Below, piece by piece: positions 58,298 to 64,000 of a stretch of 64,000 nt of DNA; position 1 is the stretch's first letter; each line of letters starts with the position of its first letter. This stretch comes from Lumnitzera littorea (lineage: Eukaryota > Streptophyta > Magnoliopsida > Myrtales > Combretaceae), in NCBI GenBank assembly GCA_024138015.1, contig JAMXBB010000002.1:51544203-51608202 (forward strand). The letters run 5' to 3'. The translations under genes were made by a program, and so were the position numbers. Below the pieces are notes generated by a model that was not told the origin of the DNA, did no database searches, and was given only the letters and a program-made list of their open reading frames with translations.

Positions 58298-58930
58298 AGT
58301 AAATGTCATATTTGAACCTGAATTTTATTCATTGTTACAATATCTACTTGAAGTTTGAAAGCATTAAATTGGTACCTTGTTCATTGTTACAAATAACTAC
58401 TTGAATTTTACTCATTTTTTTTATTAACTACCTTAATTTTGCGATTAACCATTGAGATTGACTCATAAGTTCTTTATGATGCTTTAAGCCTGAAATCACC
58501 TAAATGGGGTACTATACCTACTGTTAGCATTTTAATCTTCTAAAATATGAGTTTGAGTTATTGATTGTTTCTTTCATTAGTATGTAACTGAACTCTTATG
58601 CTAATTGGGTTACATCCCATCGTAAATAGGGGCTGAATGCTTGTTTTTGGGGTCCTACTCTCCTATCAATTTTCTTTGATATGCTATTGGATGATATTAC
58701 CCCTGGGCCACTTAAGGTTCATTTAGGGTAGCTAATTTGGTATTTCCTAATAAAAACTCCCTTTTTTTTTTATAAAAATATCTAAAATTTACTTATTTTT
58801 ATAAGCAACTACCTAATCTAGATACTATAAGTAACATTGAAAAGTTTGCAAGTAATAAACTAAAACTTTTGAACATTAGGTAGTTAATTGTAAAAATTAG
58901 CAAAGTTTAGTAGTAAATATAACAATCACT
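58298..58930. mobile_element. MITE with 9-bp target duplication (MULE-like), 633 bp
   Basis: The left end AGTAAATGTCATATTTGAAC matches the reverse complement of the right end (AGTGATTGTTATATTTACTA), and similarity continues inward for about 100 bases ('ttacaa...taactacct'). Borders are AATAAAAAG (58289-58297) and CATAAAAAG (58931-58939), 8 of 9 matching. No ORF. The phrase types ('aactacttgaattttac') are common at MULE-type ends in plants. Confidence 0.8.
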
Positions 58931-58939
58931 CATAAAAAG

Positions 58940-59627
58940 ATGTTATGACCATAGAGATGACAATACAACAGAATTAGTTTATACATTTACTTTGTTATAA
59001 GTAGTTTGTTAAAATTATTTTTAATAATATAACTGTAATAGAAAATAGGAACTATAATCAACAGTGCATTTGTACAACATATAAGTAGGCGAAAACAAAT
59101 GAAGAAGAATACTAAACTTCATTCTTACAAAACACTTTAGTTCTTCTTGGAGATATATGGAGTCTCGAAAGTCTAGAAAACTTTTCTTCTTTCAATTCTA
59201 CCTCAAAATAGAAAATAGAAACCTAGTTAGTGTGATGAAGAAACACAATAGAGTATTAAAAAAAGAAACACATTAGCATATGGACTAGAACACAATAAAC
59301 TCAAATCTATAAAAAGATTGTAGCTTTCTACATTGTTTCACTAGGAATTCAAAACCTTACTAGAGCAAAGAAAAAGGAAAGATAGAAGATGAGAGAGAGT
59401 AAGAGACATTGTTTTTTTCAGTAGGAATAAACAAAACATTCTCAACTTGGTATTTTGTGAGACTAGATGTCAGTCCTACAAAATGAAATGTTCTCATTTT
59501 TGGCAAAGAAGTTCTTGTGTGTTAGATTGTATGGGTTAGGCTTCCCATAGAAGAATAATATTTGGTGCTTACATTGATTCTTAGTAGTAGTACAATTAAG
59601 AAGTATTTAGTTTTGGAGTTTTGATAA
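58940..59627. other. Non-coding stretch before a gypsy gag
   Basis: It may contain the leader or decayed 5' LTR of the gypsy that follows, but no primer-binding site or LTR pair could be identified. The other LTR would lie beyond the window. Confidence 0.4.
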
Positions 59628-60081
59628 ATGGTAGATCATGTTAGCAGAGTGATAAATTTGCAAGAATAGGTAAAATCGAATGCAAATCATTTTGATTCCA
59701 AAGATAAGTACATAGATAGTATGGATGCAAGGTTTGATAGAATGGATGCTATGTTACATGAAATGAACAATAGTATTAAAATTCTAATGCAATATTTTCA
59801 AAAACAAAGAGAGAGTAAAATTTTTTCCTAATATTTGGAATAATTCATGATGTTCTTATGAAAATGCATTGGGGTCACACATTTCTATTTTAGAAAAAGA
59901 ATTGGAATTACCTAAATTTTTAGGCCATGATCCTCTATTTTGGATCTTTAATGCATAAAAAATTTTCGATCTTCGTAATATATGTGATTCTAGGCAATTC
60001 AAGATGGCATCTTTAGCCATGTAAGATGAAGCTTTACCATGGTTTCAATAATTGTTAAGAAATGCGTTAGTGTCCACATGG
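59628..60081 (+). pseudogene. Ty3/gypsy gag, 5' part, interrupted by a solo LTR
   Basis: The start MVDHVSRVINLQ is followed by MDARFDRMDAMLHEM, a typical gypsy gag opening with a helical region. After a frame change come the core LELPKFLGHDPLFWIFNAQ and SLAMQDEALPWFQ-like text (family: LPxFxGxDPxxWIxxAExFF, LEGEALxWFQ), then ALVSTW up to 60081. The gag resumes at 63877. Stops and at least one frameshift are present. Confidence 0.83.
60077..60081. repeat. Target-site duplication (left) of the 3.8-kb solo LTR
   Basis: CATGG here and at 63877-63881 is a perfect 5-bp duplication flanking TG...CA ends. Confidence 0.9.
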
Positions 60082-62257
60082 TGTCACGCCCCGGAAATGT
60101 GAAGTTGCAATAGTCTTGCTGTGTGTGCCACCTTAAGATAGAAACTATTCTTATATTTGCTATCGTAGGCTTTGTTCACACCAGGTATACTCGACTTTAC
60201 CCCTTTGAAGTGTCTAATTCCTTACCTATTTAATATAAACCTATGGAGTAATCTTTTGAAATAATTAGTTAAAAATAAACTTGTAATTTGACCTTATAAA
60301 AGAGTAGCAATAAATCCCACAAGTACGTATAATTTCATATATAGACTAGAAAATTGAAAACTACTAAGCCCCTTAAGGAGTTTTATGTAGTTTTCCTTAA
60401 AAGCTAAGAAAGTCAATACTAAGAACAATAACCAACTATTTCTCATTACACCTCACTCCTTGTCGTAGTTTGCTAGTACTTCTAGTTTTAGATTGGTACT
60501 TGTAATCCATTCAGAACTTTCAAAACAAACTATAGGGGAATGAGCGACAACTTACTTAGTAAGTGAGGTAAAGACAGAAGTATGCATCTAACACATTATA
60601 AGTAGAGTTTTCAATTAAGTTGGTTAAATACAATACATATATAAGCAAATGCCAACACTTGAAGACAATCAATTCTTCATGAGATCAGAGAAATTGCGCC
60701 CGCTCTAACTCGGTTTGTAGAGATTGACGTTGCGCATTCACAAATCAAAACCAAACTAAGACTTGTGCATTAGAGAACATCTTTTTCTCGTAATCACCTT
60801 TGAACTACAACCCCCAACCTTGCTGTGATCTCTTCTTCTATCACTTAGTTCAACTAAGGGCAAAGAAAGGATTATTTTAGCTACCATTATCGAAGGAAGT
60901 TCATATTTGGCTTGAGAATCTTAGCCGTTATCTCTTGTGGGTTGTGATGCATATCAGGTTAGGTGTTAAGTTGAGTTTGTATTAGTTTATTTTTAAGGCA
61001 ATCAATCAAGCTCAAACAACTTATACATAATAATATTCACAGAATAACCATAACATACCATAACATGGAGCTCAGCTCCCATTATAGCAAATTGGATCTC
61101 AAACACAAGTATTGTACATGTATAAATAGCTAACTATAAGCACAAGCAAATAATACCAAAGTCTCTAGATATTATGAAATAATACTCCAAAAATGCTATT
61201 AAGCATTGATTTTACTTACATGTACCTGAAGCTCACTTTAATAGATTTGGAATTTCATAGCTTCACTTACTTGGAAGTCCTATATATACCAAAGCTTATA
61301 TTCAGTTTTCGTAAGTTTTATAAAAATGTTAGGGTTTTATCTAGTATTTAGTTGAGATATTATTTATACAGTTATTGAGTAGAGTTTTGTACACATACAC
61401 ACATTATATATATACACATATATTTTAAGTATTTTATTTTATTATATAGGTTATAGCAATTTACTTAATAATATCTAATATATGTAGATTTACTATTACT
61501 TATATTATATTGTTTTGATTATATCAAAATATACTTACTATTATTTATATTATATTTTAATTACAGAAAGATCGTCGTAGAATGATACTTTCCATAATAT
61601 TATAAAAAACATCGATTTTATTACCTAAAGTGATCTAATTTTAGTAAGGTCAACATTGTGAAGTTCATATGAACTTGACTATATGTGTTATATGTTTCGT
61701 CTAAAAGACTATCTCTAAAAGGTATTTTTAATCTTAGTATACAAATAAAGTTGTATAGTGATCAATATCATATTGATATTGTATTGTGTAATGAAAAATA
61801 TATTTTTACATAATTTTGCAATAAAATATAATAAATTATATATAGTTAAACTTTACGGAAGTAATGATACTAAATTTGTAAGAATTTAAAGTTTAATTTT
61901 AATAGTTCTGATAAATGATTATTACTAGAGATCCACTTATTTTAAGAATCGATACTAACAATATACAAGACCTATAATTAATAGTATTATAAGTTTAAAA
62001 TTTGAAAAAAATGGAAGGATATAGATAAAATATTCCATTTAGGAAAATAATGAGATAACGAATATATCTTTTTTATAACTATTAAATTTCAATTAAAAGA
62101 TGATACTTATAATTATAGAAACAAATTTTTTTGAAAATATCGAATATCGAAAAATTTAAATCTTATAATCCTCTTTTCTTCTTCTTCTTTTTCCTTCTCC
62201 TTTCTTTCTTTTTTATTTTTCCCTTTTCTTTCTTTCTCTTTCTCTTTATCTTCTCCC

Positions 62258-62288
<31 letters not shown>

Positions 62289-63876
62289 TCTCTTCGCCCC
62301 ATCTCTCTTTCTCTGTTTCTAGCCTCATAAATGGTATAAGGCCATATATATAGCCACAATTTCACTACCTTTATATGGCGATTGAAATATTAAATAATTT
62401 TTTTTCTTTAAGATATTTTAGTAAATTTATTATATATTATTTAATACCTATCGTAATTTTAGAAAATATTCTATTGTTTCACTACTAACATTATCAGTAA
62501 AGAATAATTTATAATTACAATTTTTTTTCTCTCATATGTTGTTATTTCGGATGAATTTTAACGTAATTATTAATAAAAAATTAGTAACATATAATATATA
62601 GTTAAGTTATATTAATTATTTTAGACTTATTTATATACATCTTATATAACATTTTATTCACTAATGTTAATTATTAAGATTACGTAATTGGTTTTAAAAG
62701 ATTCATCCTAAACTATATCTAAAATTATGAAACTTTATGTGATAGCGATTATACATAATAAACTTAATACTTCTAAAAAAATTTCGTATAAATGAGTTTA
62801 AACTGAAATATTAAAGTTATATAGTTACTTCTTTTAATTTTTATTACCTAGTCATGTGTGTTCTAACTAATTCCAAGAACATTGTTATAAATCATAATTT
62901 CTAGAATGTGTCTTCATCATTAAATTTTTTAATAATTTCTTATTAATTTATATAATTGTATATCCATGTCTAGGTGTAATTTAGACATTTCTACATCTAT
63001 GAATGTTTCCAATCAATTTAATAAAAAGGAGATATCCAGCCAACTATATTTATACTAATTTGATTACTTTTACATATTATCTCGTGTTACTAGTAATATT
63101 ATTATACTCATTATTCTGTTACCAAGATCCATATTCTTATAGTTACTAATAACGTTAGTATAAACCATCTTATATCTATTGACCTAACTTATAGGTATAT
63201 TTTTTTATAAAGAATATAAATTACTTGAAAGTTAGCAAATCGAAGTTATGTGATATTACATATTATATATATTTTTAGACTTTTGGGTTAATTTACAAGT
63301 ATATTTATTATATATGTTGGGTATATTCATAAAAATACATATACATTCATATAGTATATTATGCTATATTATTTCCTTTTATAGCTTTAATTTATCTCTT
63401 AGGCTTCGTTGCATTTCAAGTTTGAATTTAGGGGTTCCGATAAGTTTTACACTATATTAAATAACTATACTTCTAAGGAAATAATTAGATTTTTAGGATG
63501 TTATTTTTAAAATCTAAGTTTATTGAGTCACTTCAACTAACTTTTCTAACATAGTCGTAAAATTTGAACTTAATTAGAGAAGTTTTTCCAAAAGCCCTAA
63601 AATCTATGTATGGTTACCCTAAATACGTTTATGGGTTCATATAAAGTATATCTTGACTATTTTGATTATATTTTTTATATTTTATTATATTTTTTTACTT
63701 CCATGCCTACAAGAAATCTTTAATTAAAGTTATCATGTTCCTTGTAAATTTCAAGCTTAATCAAGTTACTTTTTTTAATGCCTTAAATTGACTATTGACC
63801 CTAATTGTATAAGAACAGAGCCTTGTCCTAATATTTAGATGTTCATGTTCTAATTGCTAATTTTTGGGATATCACA
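60082..63876 (-). mobile_element. Solo LTR, Del/Tekay-like, 3.8 kb, minus orientation
   Basis: It begins TGTCACGCCCCGG and ends GGGATATCACA. Read on the minus strand it starts TGTGATATCCC and ends GGGGCGTGACA, both classic for Del/Tekay LTRs; the 'cttactaagtaagttgtcg' passage about 0.45 kb before the minus-strand end fits this orientation. The CATGG duplication is perfect and the surrounding gag frame is restored on both sides. No internal coding region remains, so LTR-LTR recombination has removed it. Confidence 0.9.
62168..62322. repeat. Polypyrimidine tract with (CT)n core
   Basis: About 150 bases of C and T, with a (CT)n run at about 62265-62288 and an eight-C run. Short ORFs on both strands here are low-complexity artefacts. 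Confidence 0.88.
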
Positions 63877-64000
63877 CATGGCATGCATTTTTTAATGCAT
63901 TATAACTTCAATTTAGGCAATCCTTACAACAACAGTATACAATTAAGCAAATAACTATAATGTCTAGTAAAGAGATGGTGAATAATGTTGCACAAAATTA
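63877..64000 (+). pseudogene. Ty3/gypsy gag, continuation after the solo LTR, runs off the window
   Basis: Directly after the LTR the same frame resumes with HAFFNAL then LQFRQS, the expected follow-up of the gag 'W..F..AL..RF..S' motif. The remaining element lies beyond the right edge. Confidence 0.78.

Noticed and set aside
62113..62328. Glu/Lys/Arg-rich minus ORF and Phe/Leu/Ser-rich plus ORF
   Set aside because: A polypyrimidine tract within the solo LTR explains both.

Overview
The window reads as intergenic, transposon-filled DNA of a flowering plant, most likely a eudicot. The evidence is an AT-rich background, several plant-type Ty1/copia and Ty3/gypsy LTR retrotransposons, Mutator-like (MULE) DNA transposons and MITEs, very long retrotransposon LTRs of the Del/Tekay type, and no prokaryotic gene organisation. 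I found no intact host gene, no tRNA or rRNA, and no CRISPR array. Every protein signal I recognise belongs to a decayed mobile element. The species cannot be named from sequence alone.

Region 1 (124-30858) is one insertion containing others. A minus-strand Sirevirus-like copia element (129-30853, perfect CCAAT target duplication) carries a plus-strand Tat-like gypsy element (9971-30729) inside its 5' LTR. The Tat-like element is split in its protease/RT frame by a solo-type LTR (12322-21330). That LTR is split in turn by a minus-strand gypsy-type element that kept gag but shows no pol (12805-20525). A second plus-strand gypsy (about 25850-29590), truncated in its integrase, sits between the Tat pol and the Tat 3' LTR.

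Region 2 (30859-37046) is AT-rich and gene-free. It holds a 535-bp pure (TC)n tract with a duplicated 83-bp flank, and a 1.19-kb MULE-type terminal-inverted-repeat element with a glycine-codon-rich core.

Region 3 (37052-42155) is a nearly full-length plus-strand copia element. Its motifs are the best preserved in the window: integrase D,D,E and RT YVDD are intact, and it is broken mainly by point stops.

Region 4 (42161-52165) holds a 6.7-kb MULE with a mudrA-type transposase remnant, split by a 3.3-kb solo LTR (46746-50055), followed by a 506-bp MITE (51651-52156).

Region 5 (52190-64000) holds a long LTR-like block with 0.4-kb tandem repeats, a 633-bp MITE, and the start of a plus-strand gypsy gag. 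That gag is cut by a 3.8-kb minus-strand solo LTR (60082-63876) with a perfect CATGG duplication; the gag resumes in frame after it and runs off the window.

These elements do not act together as a system. The window records successive insertion, LTR-LTR recombination (several solo LTRs) and decay, with many premature stops at codons that are Gln, Trp or Arg in the families. I saw no convincing undescribed functional system. The most unusual objects are the pol-less gypsy element, the four-level nest with readable junctions, and the very long (TC)n tract.
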